Source: Oxyruncus cristatus | Taxonomy: Eukaryota > Chordata > Aves > Passeriformes > Cotingidae | DNA length: 64,000 nucleotides | Direction of reading: 5' to 3' | NCBI GenBank assembly: GCA_013399855.1 | Contig: VXAY01002475.1 | Location: 1,846,965 to 1,910,964, forward strand | Shown here: positions 26,131 to 37,752 of the stretch, piece after piece | How the letters are laid out: each line of letters begins with the position of its first letter | How positions within the stretch are numbered: the stretch's first letter is position 1 | Program-made: the position numbers and the translations under genes | The notes under the pieces: model-generated | Told to the model about the DNA's origin: nothing | Database searches by the model: none | What the model saw: the letters and a program-made list of their open reading frames with translations, nothing else

Positions 26131-26241
26131 ACCTTCTTTTAGACCATTTCAGAAAACACATGTGCAGAATCATGAAGCTGCTCTTTAAATATACTTAGTC
26201 ATGTTTGTTAGTAATACATTTTTTTAAATGTTAAACCCTGT

Positions 26242-26330
26242 GGGCCAAATTCTAGTCTTATATGTGGTCTACTCCATTGAAATCAGCAGTGCTGCATGCA
26301 TACTTATACAGGATTTTAGAAAGAACTTGC
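26242..26330. mobile_element. Relic of a palindromic amniote MITE
   Basis: It starts GGGCCAAATTCTAGTC and continues through CTCCATTGAAATCA, the centre typical of old reptile/bird palindromic repeats (GGGCCAGATTCTG ... CTCCATTGAAGTCAATGGAG). The right arm is eroded, so the boundary is approximate. Confidence 0.55.
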
Positions 26331-26632
26331 TTTTTAAACTAGAGTAGCAGCAATATAGACTATCTGTGCTAGTGGCATCTGAAGGGGATACTGCTTTAGC
26401 ATACTCAAAGGAGGAGAAAGTTTTAAAAAATTTACATGGTAACTTGCAAACTTTTCAGTATTTTGATATAAGTAAGAACCCAAGAAAAACACTGGATGCT
26501 TTGCCAAGCAAACCTTGCTTTCTCTTTTCTTTTTTTTCCCTTTCTTTCTTTGAATTGGGGTGTGTTCAATTACCATGACATTAATGAAATCAACAGCCAA
26601 GTGCATGGAATGTGTCTACCTGTGTTGAAAAG

Positions 26633-26674
26633 ATTTTTTTTCCTTTTCTTTCCCTTTTTTTTTTTTTTTTTTTT
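26633..26674. repeat. Pyrimidine tract with long T run
   Basis: CT-rich sequence ends in about twenty consecutive T. Simple sequence. Confidence 0.75.
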
Positions 26675-27140
26675 GGTAATCATAATTTTCTGGTTTTGTT
26701 CAATGGCACCCATACAGTTGTTGCCCTTGACCATTTTCACTATTCTAACTAGCAGTTGTGCAAATTGTGATTTGCCTAATTAAGAATATGCCTCCAGGTA
26801 ATTAAAATAACAACACACCAAACAAACAAAACGACCTTTTACCCTTATTAGTCTCTGATTTACAAAACTGCAGTTTTACTTCCACGTATCACATACATCA
26901 TATTTACAAAAATGAAAGTTAAATCTATCTGGAAAAAATTAGAATGAGGATTTTTTTGATTTGAATTCCTATTTTGTCAGCATAGTTCTTGTTTGAAAGA
27001 GATTTTAGAGTGTAAATCCTTTGAAAAACAGTATCACTTTAAAAAGCAGAGTCAGCAAAGGACACAAAAACTTCAGTAATGCTCATTTCACTTAACCTTC
27101 AAACTAATCAGAAAACTCATTGTCAGAGCTGAACATACAT

Positions 27141-27146
27141 AATAAA
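27141..27146 (+). promoter_or_regulatory. Possible poly(A) signal AATAAA
   Basis: A canonical hexamer lies about 1 kb downstream of the exon B stop and could serve the read-through form. Such hexamers are frequent in AT-rich DNA, so support is weak. Confidence 0.25.
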
Positions 27147-28548
27147 ATGTATTCAGGTTAAAAAAAGTAAAGAAAATGTTATCAACAGTTTTAAAGCCTG
27201 ACAAATTAAAATGAAACCCTAAATCTGCAAGCACTTCTGCGTAGTTCCCCTGGTTAACTTAAGGTTAGTGGAAGTTTTGTTTGTCTTCATCAGCAGAGTG
27301 TAGATGCTTACAGCCATAAGCCCTTCTTCAAGCCCCTCTCTGCTTTACAAGCGATAAAAAAGGTCTGATTTCTACACACAAAATTTATCTCCCTTGTATC
27401 CTCAGAGGATTGTGACTTCACAATTTTGTCAATACTTAAAGCGAGCCCAATATCTGCCCAAATGTCTGCGTGGCCTTACTTGTAAACTTCTGTGTCTCAG
27501 TGCTATAAGAACCAATTTAGGTAGTAGGAAATATTTCCAGATTCTTCAAAATCAGCATTGAAAATTGTTAATAGATTATTTAATTTACAGCAGGTAAAAT
27601 CCTCTCTATTTGTGGAGTACTATCAGTTACCAAAAGAGAAAAAAATATTGCAGAGAAATTAGTCTCTAAACAAACAACTGAAAAAACTGGAAAACTAAGA
27701 TTAGTTGCTCTGTGTGAAATATCTTTATGCTTTTTCCCAGACATAAGATTTTTGAAACAACAACAGAAAAAAACCTCTAATATTATTATTGAAATGAGGT
27801 CATGTTACTTCCATTAGTTTTTTGTTTCATCTTCCAATCAATTCAACAGACATTTTATGATGGCTTGAGTTTATATGATTTTAAAGACCATATCCCTTTC
27901 ACAAGCTCTGCCCAGTGATAATGGATTTGACTTGAAGTATGAAGGAAAAAAAGAAACAACAGAAGCTTCTCTGTTCTACTTTTTAAGCCATTTTTTAATC
28001 AGAAATGCAGTGTGAGTTCTTCTTTCTCCCCCCTCCAAAAATAGCTTTTTGAAAATTCCTAACTGACATTCTATTGAGTGTTTGTAGGATATAAGTGTTA
28101 GGGTTGACCACTTAAATGCATTATTTCATTTTTCTCAGTATCTCACAGCAAAAGTGGAGGAGTATGAACAAGCCCCATGTCACTAGTTCTTTTTTTGGTT
28201 TGGTTGGCTTGGACACCACCCACGGGAAAGTAGCGTTTTTGGGGAGTTTTCCTTTCCTCGGCAACATTTCATACTGTGAAATCACACTCCATCTGTGCAC
28301 GTTAGTGCGGGGAATCTCACCTGATGTTTCTGCGCTTGCCGATTAGCCATCGGGAGCACCCTATTCATTTATGAGCCTTCCCTCCCTTCTGCACGAAGCT
28401 CATGACCAAAGTCATGGTCCCTCTGTCCCCTCTACTGCCCGGCAGATCAGAGAACTTGAGACCCACCTCCAGCATCCGATTCCAGGGCATGACTCTTGTG
28501 TTCCTTTGTGTCTGGGGAGACTCCGTGCATTTGCCTTTCCTTTTACAG

Positions 28549-28736
28549 CCAGCGATGTGCGTGTTGTTGGCATCTCAAGAGAGAACACTGATACATTTGA
28601 TAAAAGTCCTTGCACAATCAGACAGCGAGGCATGGTGCTCTTTCCACAGTCAGAATACAGAGGAAATAAAATTGAAATAAAATATTTCAGCTTCAGTGAG
28701 CTGAGATCGCATCTTTTGACTGGCCACGCTGCCTGA
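28549..28736 (+). CDS. Candidate alternative C-terminal exon of ZNF536 (62 codons)
   Basis: A strong acceptor (TTGCCTTTCCTTTTACAG, AG at 28547-28548) is followed by a frame that is open for 62 codons and ends at TGA 28734-28736. Joined to the donor at 26120, the leftover G plus CC makes an Ala codon, so the phase matches. The peptide begins ASDVRVVGISREN and ends FSELRSHLLTGHAA. It has no recognisable domain; the final HLLTGH is only faintly finger-like and there is no Cys pair. The preceding 59 codons are also open from an ATG at 28371, so the open frame alone is weak evidence. An AATAAA lies 300 bases downstream of the stop. I do not recall this tail from the standard ZNF536 protein, so it would be a minor or lineage-specific isoform, or a chance arrangement. 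Confidence 0.33.
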
Positions 28737-28904
28737 AAACAAGCTGGGATTTTCAGTGATCGGTGTGGATCATTTTTAGATGGCAGATTTTACCTAAAGA
28801 TAGTGGGTCAGTTTTTAAGTACAAATCTTGATGCAAAAAGGGTTTAATTTCTAGGTGAAATTAACTCACGTTGTTTTTTTTTGGAAAGTCACCACACATA
28901 GGGA

Positions 28905-28960
28905 AGCAGTCCTCAGTTTCCCTACATGTAGAATGAGAGAGATTGATGATGTACACATAA
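28905..28960 (+). mobile_element. Possible MIR/L2-type fragment
   Basis: CCTCAGTTTCCCTACATGTA followed by GAATGAGAGAGA resembles the CTCAGTTTCCTCATCTGTAA core of ancient MIR/L2-family repeats. It is short and diverged, so the call is tentative. Confidence 0.35.
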
Positions 28961-29035
28961 TTCATTTATGCTCCTATCACGCTTCAGGCTGTAGGCATGA
29001 AAGACACAATTAGGAAAGAACCATAATTACTGCAT

Positions 29036-29041
29036 AATAAA
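29036..29041 (+). promoter_or_regulatory. Possible poly(A) signal AATAAA for the candidate alternative exon
   Basis: A canonical AATAAA sits 300 bases after the candidate exon's stop codon. It would fit a short 3' UTR, but no supporting downstream GT-rich element is obvious. Confidence 0.25.
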
Positions 29042-31001
29042 GAAATTTTCATGTCAAAATGCTGCTGAGAAAAATCACAAATTTTTGTAATATTTCTCCT
29101 GACATAGCAGAATAGGAATGAACAGAAAGAAAGAAAAAAAGAGCATTAATGATTCTAGAGTTCCTTCTGAACTGTACTTGGTTTTGGAGTCTCAAGGGAC
29201 TATACCTAGGAGTTGATCTTGTTAATCTTTGCTACCACACAGTTTCTAAGGAGATGCCATGCCTTTCCTTGCTGCTTGGCAGCCAGTAGCCCACTGTGGA
29301 GCGGATGTCCAGGCAATGGTTGTCTTGAGCACCTGTGTACTCTGCTTTCACAGCCCTTGCTGATTTGAGAAGTTAGGCTTGGAGGTTCTAGACCAACTTT
29401 GTATTTAAGTTTTGGAAGATCTGTTTTCCTTTCTATTTATGCTTATCTCTTTTTCTGCTTGTCTTCCCATATCCGTGGTTGTATCACAATGATGTTCTAC
29501 CTCCTGTTCCAAGTCATTAATTTACATGTGATTCGTGCACAAGAGCCTTTATGACAAGACCCCTTCCTTTCTCTCTCCTCCCCTTTAAATTTTTCTGCTT
29601 TGTCACTAAGAGGGTAAAATTTCCCTACTTGCACTTTCTACTTGAGAAGTAGTCAGGCTTTCCAGGAAGAGCTGGTGGGCTACGGAACTATTGGCCAGAG
29701 ACAGTCCTGGGCGTTAGCTGGCTGCTTAATGTGTTAGTGCTATTGAACCCACGCTTAATGATGTCCAAAAGTATTAGTTCCATGTTGTCTCTGTAAATCT
29801 AATTTGCTTCCATTCATGCTTGCTTTCCTCTGCAATTAGTGCTGTTTTCTCCTGCATAGGCTCCACCCCATTATCGCTTCTTTCACTGTATGAAAACAGG
29901 GCAGGGCCCCTCTGATGCATAGGAGCAGCTTTGGAGTTCTGATCCTGCAGAGGTCTGAGCACTTTCAGTTTCCTTTGCAGCAGAAAGTGTTCAGCATTGC
30001 ACAGAATTATTAAAATGTTCAGCATTGTAACTTTCTGAAATACCTTCTAAATGTGGAACTGCAGCGCAGACAAGAGGGCTGGGCAAGGGGAAGATCGATT
30101 GTGGCAGATTATTACAGCTTTATTGTCACATAATTATAGTGCTCTACCCCAATGTTTAAATAGTGAATTTAGTTGTTGTAAATTGCTTATTGCCACAGGT
30201 GTCAAAACCAAAAAGATCATAATGCTAACCCCTTCAGGACTACCACCAACATGTGAAACACAGGAAAAGATTTTTAATTGTTTGTGGTGGCTTCACTTGA
30301 ATCCTTATTGCAGCTCTTTTTAATTATAAAATCTGTATTAAGAAGCAAAAGGCCTGATATATTGAAACTCTAGGACATCTACAAGGCAATGGAAGGTCAT
30401 TTTACTGCAGCAAATTGTAGTACTCCTGCCCGTTTAAAGTGTGAAATGCATTTAAGTAACTCTTTGTACTGATCTGCAGTTGGAGGAGTAACCAGAATAT
30501 TCTTTTCCTTCAAGGCAGAATGAAATGATATGGAAGTTTTACAGCAGACTTTTCTTTACCCCATTATCGTGCTTTTGAAGAGGTTTCTTAGTTTCAGTTA
30601 GGAGGTCCAAGGCCTGCTTGTAGAGTACGAACTGTTCTGCTGAACGCGAGATCAGCACCTCGGCCCCCGCCCCGGTTTCAGACACACTTCTGGATGTTTC
30701 AGTGCCATTTGCATGGCAGTATCAAACCAAACTCATATGGCTTGCTTCCTTTTTTTAATTAACTGGGAATGCCAGTGATCCAGTGAAGTTTGTGTTGCTG
30801 GATAAAAGGGCTGGTCTGTGAATAGCATTGTATTTGCCAAATGGTTCGCTAGTCATTTCAGTACAAACAAATGGATGGTGTCTGTAAGTCTGCAAACACT
30901 GTTGACATTTAGCCTTGTTTATGTTACTTTCCTTTTGCTGCATATTTTTGGCTAGAAAAGATACTGTCTGAATCAACATTGACTTCCTAAGCAGAAGCTA
31001 A

Positions 31002-31075
31002 GGGCCCAATCTTGCATCCCTCGTTCTCGATGAGTAGGACTACTTACATGACTAAGGATTGCAGAATCAGGTCCT
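31002..31075. mobile_element. Palindromic MITE relic with inverted ends
   Basis: The left end is GGGCCCAATCTTGCA and the right end is TGCAGAATCAGGTCCT, the approximate inverted complement. The interior has GAGTAGGACTACTTACATGA. This pattern matches the common sauropsid hAT-like MITE whose centre reads GAGTAGTCCCATTG...ACTCACATGAGTAAGG. It is degraded but both ends are recognisable. Confidence 0.65.
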
Positions 31076-31289
31076 ATGTTTATTTGACTTTAAATTTCAT
31101 TGCTTATATTCATGTAATTTAATTTGATTGTATTTTGTTGCATCAGAAATCGGTCAGGTGATCAGTTTGGTATCACCATTTTGTTTACTGTCAAAAACTT
31201 TTAAGTTCCTACCATTTTTCATACTGTGGTGTGACATTCCCATTCCATTTATGTTTCTGGAAATTAACCCCTAAAATATCTGATACAGC

Positions 31290-31358
31290 TAAGTGCTGAG
31301 TACCTTCTATTCCCAGTGAGACTGGAGGCATTCAGTCCCTCCCAGCACCAGATCTGAA
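31290..31358. mobile_element. Palindromic MITE relic (TGCTGAG...CAGCACC type)
   Basis: AAGTGCTGAGTACCTTCTAT and TCCCAGTGAGACTGGAGGCA are followed by TCCCAGCACCAGATCTGA. This resembles the sauropsid repeat containing GTGCTGAGCACC...TCCCATTGACTTCAATGGG...CTCAGCACC. It is old and decayed. Confidence 0.5.
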
Positions 31359-34300
31359 AGGGGGATTGTGTGTCCAAAAGGAGGCCTTGGTATGTGCCTT
31401 GATTTCAGACATCAGTGGCCAGCCGCACCAAGGCAAATCCCTAGCACAGAAAGGCTTTTCTTTTCTTTGCAGAGACAAAATAATGATGTAAGCTTAGAGC
31501 TCTATGATTTTACTCTAAGTTTCATCTCCCAAACAATATATTCTTATTGTTTTTGTCATATCCAGGTCAAATTTAAATTACAATTTAGGATTAGGCCGAG
31601 GCATAGAGGTGTTTCCAGGTCTTTCCAAAGTGAGACAATGCTCTGGTTTGTGTTTTGGTTCAGGAATATACATTCTTGTGTCTGAGATATAGTATTTCCT
31701 ATAACTACTCATAAACACGAGCAATTTAGATATTCTTGTAAGTCAAAACTAAGTGTACGATTAATACCTATTATGAGGCCAATTTTAAACAATTAATTTG
31801 ACAGCAATTATAATGTTATGTTACAGGCTTTCAGAAATAAATAACCAAATTCATCTTTGTAATCTAAGGAACTTAGGATATCTTTATGCAGAGATGATCT
31901 TGTGATGCTCAGTATTGCATATCTGGAATTTCTGAGGTTTGCTCCCACCCATCTAGATACCTGTAGTGCCAGGGATAAATAATTACCTGAGGCTTATTAA
32001 TTGTTTCAGCAAAGAAAAAAAATATATACCTTAAGTGTAAGCATTAATATATGTATACACAATACATCCACAATATATAACAAACCATCATAATAGTGCA
32101 AAAATAGAGGTCCTGAATATGTTCTGTTATTTATGTGTTTGGCAAGCTTAGGGAATGGACTTTAGTATGAGTGAAAATTCTCTTAACATTTTTAAGGTTA
32201 TTTATTGTCATTTCTATTTGAGTTTTTAATGGTCCTGTATTTTGTAATGCTTTAGCAGGAAAAAATACTGTAGTTATCTTTTTTCATATTCTTTAAGCAA
32301 TATTTCTAGCTTAATATATTGTGCCAGGTTTTCCAATATTAACCAAGAAAGACAGTAAAATTCAATGAACAGCACTCTGACATCCACAATTTAAAACCTG
32401 TGATTGAAGTGAAATGTGTAAACTTCTAGTGGGTTATCATGTGCTTTGGAATAGAGTATTGTTGGAAGTAATTAGAAAATATATTAAGGTTTCCTGGTAA
32501 TGAAGGTATGTAAGTTTTAATAATTGTTGCTTTCTGAATAAGTGTCAAACTATATCTTTAAATGTATATGGAGTTACAAGTTAGGTCACTTCTGAATGGA
32601 ATGTAAAACAATACTAAAATGCTTCAATAACTTATCTCAGTGTTGCTAATAAAAAAAAGCTGTTAACCATTAGTGCAGTTTTGAGTCATTTTGTTAATTC
32701 ATTCAAAAAAACTCTCTGAGAAACTGTTGTACCTTTTCGTAGACCAAAGACCACTCATGCAATCCACAGTTGCTTGATGCTTTGAGAGGCAAACTCTGCA
32801 AAGCTTCTTGTTGGCCCTGTAAATGCTATTTATTAAAAATACTGTGTTCTGAGGTGTTAGAATGGTGCCAAGTATGATTAGGCAGGTATATAAGGGGGGG
32901 GCATTAGACTTGTTTCCACTGTCGAAGAAAATATCTTGGGAATGGTGGGCCTGTTTCTCCTCTGTCACCATTAAAATCCAACAGCTATTTTTGTGGATGC
33001 CACTGGGTTGAAAATGAGCAATGTGGGTGGATTAAGTGTGTAAATATTAGTGCCTGGGTGCTTGGCCAGGGTGAGCTAAATACCTGTGTCCAGCCCCTAC
33101 AGCTGGAAATACAGCCTTAGCCAGCAATGGGGATTCAGCGTCTGTCCCAGTGGAGAAATACAGGAGCTTACAGCCTGGGAGTGACCTCTCTTGGTTAATC
33201 TTGCCCAGCCTTACGTGAAGTCACAGCCCTCGATACTGCAGGTAGTCCCAAACTCTGGTGGAAACAACGTGTGATAATCATCCTGGGACTAGGCTCCCTC
33301 CTCAGGCCCATGTGCGATTCTCCCGAGGCAAAGCCAGCATAGGATAACGAGCAACCGGCCCTGCCAGTCCCGGTGCTGTCACCCAGGTCTATGGTAAGTG
33401 TTTCCAGGCCCATAACAGGTGGCCCATTTTTCAGTGCACCACTGAGCACACAATGGGAGCCCAAGGAAAACATGACGAGGGCTCCTGGTGTCACGTCTTC
33501 ATTAATGCTGTCAGTTCTGAATAGCATATTGGTACTTTTTATTTATTCCACCAAAACACCATGAGTCAGGACCTGACATTTTAGTGTTCTGTGTCATACT
33601 GAGAAAAATCTGTAGTTCAGCAGTAGGACAATTATATTATTTTGGAAGGGCTAGAAATAATACAGCATTTGTGAGACAACTGTAACATTTATCCAGACTC
33701 AGTGTGAGATTGTTCTTCCTTTTATTTGGAGAGCACTTCCAAAAAAGTATCAACTAGGAGCAAAGGAAAAAAAAAAGACAAAAAATGGCAATTATGAATC
33801 CATTTAACCCCCATAGGGTATAATCTCATTTTGTGTAGTACCGCTGGCTGTTACATGCCTAAACTTCTATGCAGTGAGCTGTGAATATAGTCCTTATTGT
33901 CCTGTGGGCAATATGACTAAGGAAAAAATATCTCTGTAGTACAATGGAGCATTTGTCTGAATGGCATAACCTCAGGTCCATAACATCAAATCTAAAGTTG
34001 TAATTATACAGCTGCAGTCATACTACTCAAGTGAAGGCTGTGTCAGCACTTGTATTATATAAGAAATCCTGTTTTCAAGGGTTGATGAGTCATATGCAAA
34101 AAACATTTATCACTAAACAATTGTTCTGATTGTTCTGAAGAAACATCTAGGTACAGGCCTTTCCCCAGCAGGACGTGGTCATGTTTTCTGCATAAACCAT
34201 GGCGTACTTTGCTAATGATTGTCTCTTTTTTGAGCTAGGAAATTACCTAGAAAGTTTGGGGCTTTATGCATTTTTATTATTGTCAAAACATAAACTAGTG

Positions 34301-34825
34301 GGGAAAAAATCAGGGTGGCCAAGCTCTTCTCTAACAAGGATTGTAACAGGTATCTTAGAAATTATAAAATTATGGGGTTTTTTTCCCAGTTTGTCATCCC
34401 CAATGTTGCTTTAAGTTCCTTGATCTGAACATTTCCTTAGAAGACCCGGTCACAATTTTGGTTTTTGAGATGCCTTGAAATCAGGCCTGCCAAGCTCGCA
34501 GTAACTGTTATTGCCATTTGGAGCAGACACACATTTGCTGGCAAGGAGCAGACAGGAGAGAGGTTTGTTTACAGCAACACTGCAGAGGTGAACTGGGAGC
34601 ACTGTGCATCCTTCCCTTGCCAATGTGGAAGGACTACGCTTAGAACTGAGACCAAATGCTGGAAACCACAGCAATTTTCCTACTATGTGAAATTTCTAGG
34701 TAGGTGTGCTGGATGTGAGTGACTTCAGCTAGCAGAGGCCCCTGCCCAGAGCACTGCCATTTACAAACAGGTGTTCTTGAAGCCCCCTTCACGTCAGGCA
34801 TTTGCACCCAAGCTGCCTCTCCCGC

Positions 34826-34912
34826 CCCATTGTCCACGGAGCGAGACGCGGGCCCAGCCGGTTTCTTTAAGCCGATCTCCTCTGATCCGGGGCGTCTGTA
34901 GCGCCGTTCCCT
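34826..34912. other. Small isolated CpG-rich cluster
   Basis: CpG dinucleotides are concentrated here (CACGGAGCGAGACGCGGGCC, GCCGATCTC, GGGGCGTCTGTAGCGCCG), in contrast to the CpG-poor surroundings. It is too short for a standard CpG island. No TATA box or coding sequence is evident. Confidence 0.55.
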
Positions 34913-35179
34913 GCATAGAACAGCCATTGTTCAGCTGCAGAGCAACAGTGGGGTAGAAAATAGCATGCCATGCTGGGGATCAGAGAGGGAATTGTTCCTT
35001 AATTATCTCTTACTGAAGGAAAAACCCAAGGCATATCCCGATATGTGCCGTGATCTGGCAGAACACGAGTTGTTTAAAAAAGATTTGGGGAGGGGTGGGA
35101 TCCCATTTAGAAGCTGGCAATCCTCACTCCTCCTGCTGGTCTACCTGTGATTCACTCACTGACCATGGAAAAAAATAAG

Positions 35180-35332
35180 TTTTCCGCTTCGGATTCTCCA
35201 TTATGAAATGGTAAATAATAGTACTTATCTCCCTGGTAGGAGTGCTGTGAGGATAAATGAATTAATTAATGTTTATAAAGCACTTTGAAGATGAAGAACA
35301 TTATATAAGTCCTCAGTGTACAAATGCTTCCT
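35180..35332 (+). mobile_element. MIR-type ancient SINE relic
   Basis: The order is that of the MIR 3' portion: ATTATGAAATGGTAAATAAT, AGTACTTATCTCCCTGGTAG, GTGCTGTGAGGATAAATGAA, TTAATTAATGTTTATAAAGC and ACTTTGAAGATGAAGAACAT, ending ATATAAGTCCTCAG. The TGAGGATAAATGAATTAAT and AAAGCACTTTGAAGAT blocks are characteristic of amniote MIR-like SINEs. The tRNA-derived head is not recognised. Confidence 0.75.
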
Positions 35333-36848
35333 TCTCTGATATAACTCCAGTAAGCTATAAAAATTTATTGATGAAAATAAACACACATTGCAAATACACG
35401 TTGGGTGTGTATATCCCTCCCGTGCCCCAACAGCATGGGTGAGCCTGAACCCAACACCAAAACCTGTCTTAGCCCCTGTCTCTACCCAGGATTGGTGTTT
35501 GGGGCTTTCTGCAGCAGCTTTGCCATGTTTTGGCCATAATGTCTTTTCACCAAATCCATGAATTTTTATCTCAGGGCTCTATGGAGTGCCAGCTGGTTTG
35601 AGCTGATGGGTGTTGGCCATGGTGCAGGTGATGGCTCAGCAACGTGTCTGGTGAGCTGCTCACTCCCCAGCCTACTGCCAGCCTGCAGGTCCTCCAGTCC
35701 TGTGCCCATGTGAGCAGGGCCTTGGCAAGACTGAGGTCCTGCCACACTCTCTGCCACAGTCTGTCCCTCCTTTTCAGGGTCAGTGTGATGCTCAGTTTGA
35801 TGACCAGTCCCCACGGTGCTCAGCAGGTCCTGGTGCTGCTGCTCACACTCGCTTGGTCCGGTGGCTGAACTGGTGTTTGTGATTTTTTATTTTGAATGGC
35901 AGTGACTTCAGTTCACAACTGAAAGTTGAAATTTTTATTGCCTGCTTTTCAATGTTCACATCGTAGATTAGTTCTTGCTGCTCTATATTATTTATTTTTT
36001 TATTCAAGCCAGGAAGCATGTTTGATCCCAAACAGCTCACATGTATAACAGGGCAAGTTAAGAGGATGCAGGGAAGGAAAACCAACACTTCAGACATACA
36101 GAGATGTGACATTTATCAAGAGAGACATACAAGAAAAGGTTTGTGCATTGAGATGGACCAGTTAAAGATGGAATTCAGGATTTTTCGGGGGCTTTCCTCA
36201 GTTCTCAGCCACCCCATAGATCAGTTTGGGGACCTTAGGAGAAAGGCCACCCTAGCCCTAATTGTGTCTTGTCTGTTTCCCTTGCACGCCTAACCCTGAA
36301 TCAGTTGGTGTGCTTGGTTTTCTTTGAAACTCTTTCAGATTATCCTGGTCAACCTGTTGCTGGTTCAACTGCCAGGAGTGCAGAGGAGTCCTAGGGGTGC
36401 TGGGGCCCCACTGGCAGGGGCTGGAGAGCCCCCTGCCCTGCTCCCCACTGCCAGCACTGAGGGCTCTGCTCTCCCTGCTGAGAGCCTGAGGAGGGTGGCA
36501 GCTTTTGCCCAGCAAAGTTGGCTGCCGTGCCATGTTCATCCAGGTGCCAGATTTACTGTGACACATCACCAGCACAACCAGACATCCCCAAACTCTCACC
36601 AGCACCAACACACGCCCAGTGGTGCGGCTGATTTCTCCATCCCCTGACATGAGAACCGCTTAATGACAGGAGGGTTTGTGGGTGTATTCACTAATTGTTG
36701 TATAACTGTACATTGGGGTGAAAAAGAAAAAAATCAGAGAAGCTTTCCCAAAGGATAGAGGTGGGAATCCCATTAACATGTCAGCTCCCTCCTTAGTTGC
36801 CAAAATGATTGACAGCAGGATAAGGTCAGAAGATGAAAACCAAGCCAT

Positions 36849-36876
36849 GGGGGACAGAGCAGGGAGGGGAGGGGGC
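36849..36876 (+). repeat. G-rich tract with several G-runs
   Basis: GGGGGACAGAGCAGGGAGGG continues into GAGGGGG, giving four G-runs within about 30 bases. It could form a G-quadruplex; one loop is about eight bases, so the motif is imperfect. Confidence 0.45.
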
Positions 36877-37732
36877 CAATCAGTTGAATAAAAAACTGAG
36901 TGTTAGTGCTGGGGAAGGAGAAAACCGGCACTCCCACTAGAAAAATCCTCACCCTCTGCTCCCCTACTGTTTGTTTGGGGAAAATGCTGCAGCTTAATCA
37001 GAATTATTTACAAGATAATGGTCCATTGTTTGTAGTAAGACAGATGCTGTCTGTGGGAATTTGGTGGTTTATGCTCTATGCATTACAGTGCCATTGCTGT
37101 GTGCAGATGGGATCACAGTGGTATTGTTGTTATCCACTTTTTGGAAATTTGGAGGATCCTTATTGTGAAAGGAGGGTCCTTAAAGAGAAAAGGAAAGAGT
37201 TTTCTCAGGCCCAGAGCTGGGATTTCTCTTAAGGTAGAACTGTGTTTGTGCATGTATGGGAGAAGAAGAGGACAAGGTGGAAATGCTTTGCTGGAGACCT
37301 GTAGCATGAAGGGTCCCTGGGCTGACTGTACTTGGTGGTGGCAGACATCCGTTCAGCAAATGGATGGATAGATCCTGCGTGTCTTTCCAAAGGTGAGGCA
37401 GTGCTCCCTCCTTTGCTGGGGTCTGGCAGAGTCACTTGCTTAGCAGGTGATGTGAGAGGTACACAAACCTATCTGTGTGAGGGTTGGGCTTGCCTTCTCG
37501 GTGATCATGCTCTGGTTGTGTGATTGCAAGCGGGACGGTCCCTGTCTTTCTTCCCGTGCTGTAAGCTAAACACTGAGCACTTCTGTTTCACCAGAAAACT
37601 TCATCCTGATGATTTATGGGTGAGGCTGTGGGAAAGGAAAACTAAATTTTCATTGGATTCATACTGAAAAAAAAAAAATCCCCAAATATACAAAGAAAGA
37701 AATCTTTATTTATTTAGAAGATCAAATGCAAG

Positions 37733-37752
37733 TTTTTTTTTTTTTTTCTTCT
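37733..37752. repeat. T tract
   Basis: Fifteen consecutive T followed by CTTCTT. Simple sequence with no element attached. Confidence 0.7.

Larger units (their letters stand above)
26131..28548 (+). other. Downstream of ZNF536 exon B: 3' UTR or intron, no gene seen
   Basis: If exon B is terminal this begins the 3' UTR; if the donor is used it is intron. It holds a MITE relic (26242-26330), a long pyrimidine tract (26633-26674), an AATAAA at 27141-27146, and a segment of higher CpG content around 28220-28350. No independent coding sequence is supported. Confidence 0.6.
28737..35179 (+). other. Non-coding stretch downstream of ZNF536, with old repeat relics
   Basis: No supported gene. It contains a possible poly(A) signal at 29036, a weak MIR-like fragment near 28911, two palindromic MITE relics at 31002-31075 and 31290-31358, and a small CpG cluster at 34826-34912. 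Open frames are short and do not resemble known proteins. Confidence 0.7.

Noticed and set aside
28371..28548. ATG-initiated extension upstream of the candidate exon
   Set aside because: Treated as intronic: the strong acceptor at 28548 interrupts it, and the upstream 59 codons show no protein similarity or promoter.
36324..36647. 107-codon frame whose start looks like a signal peptide
   Set aside because: The apparent initiator is TTG, and without it the hydrophobic start loses meaning. The remainder is Pro/Ala/His-rich and no homologue is recognised.
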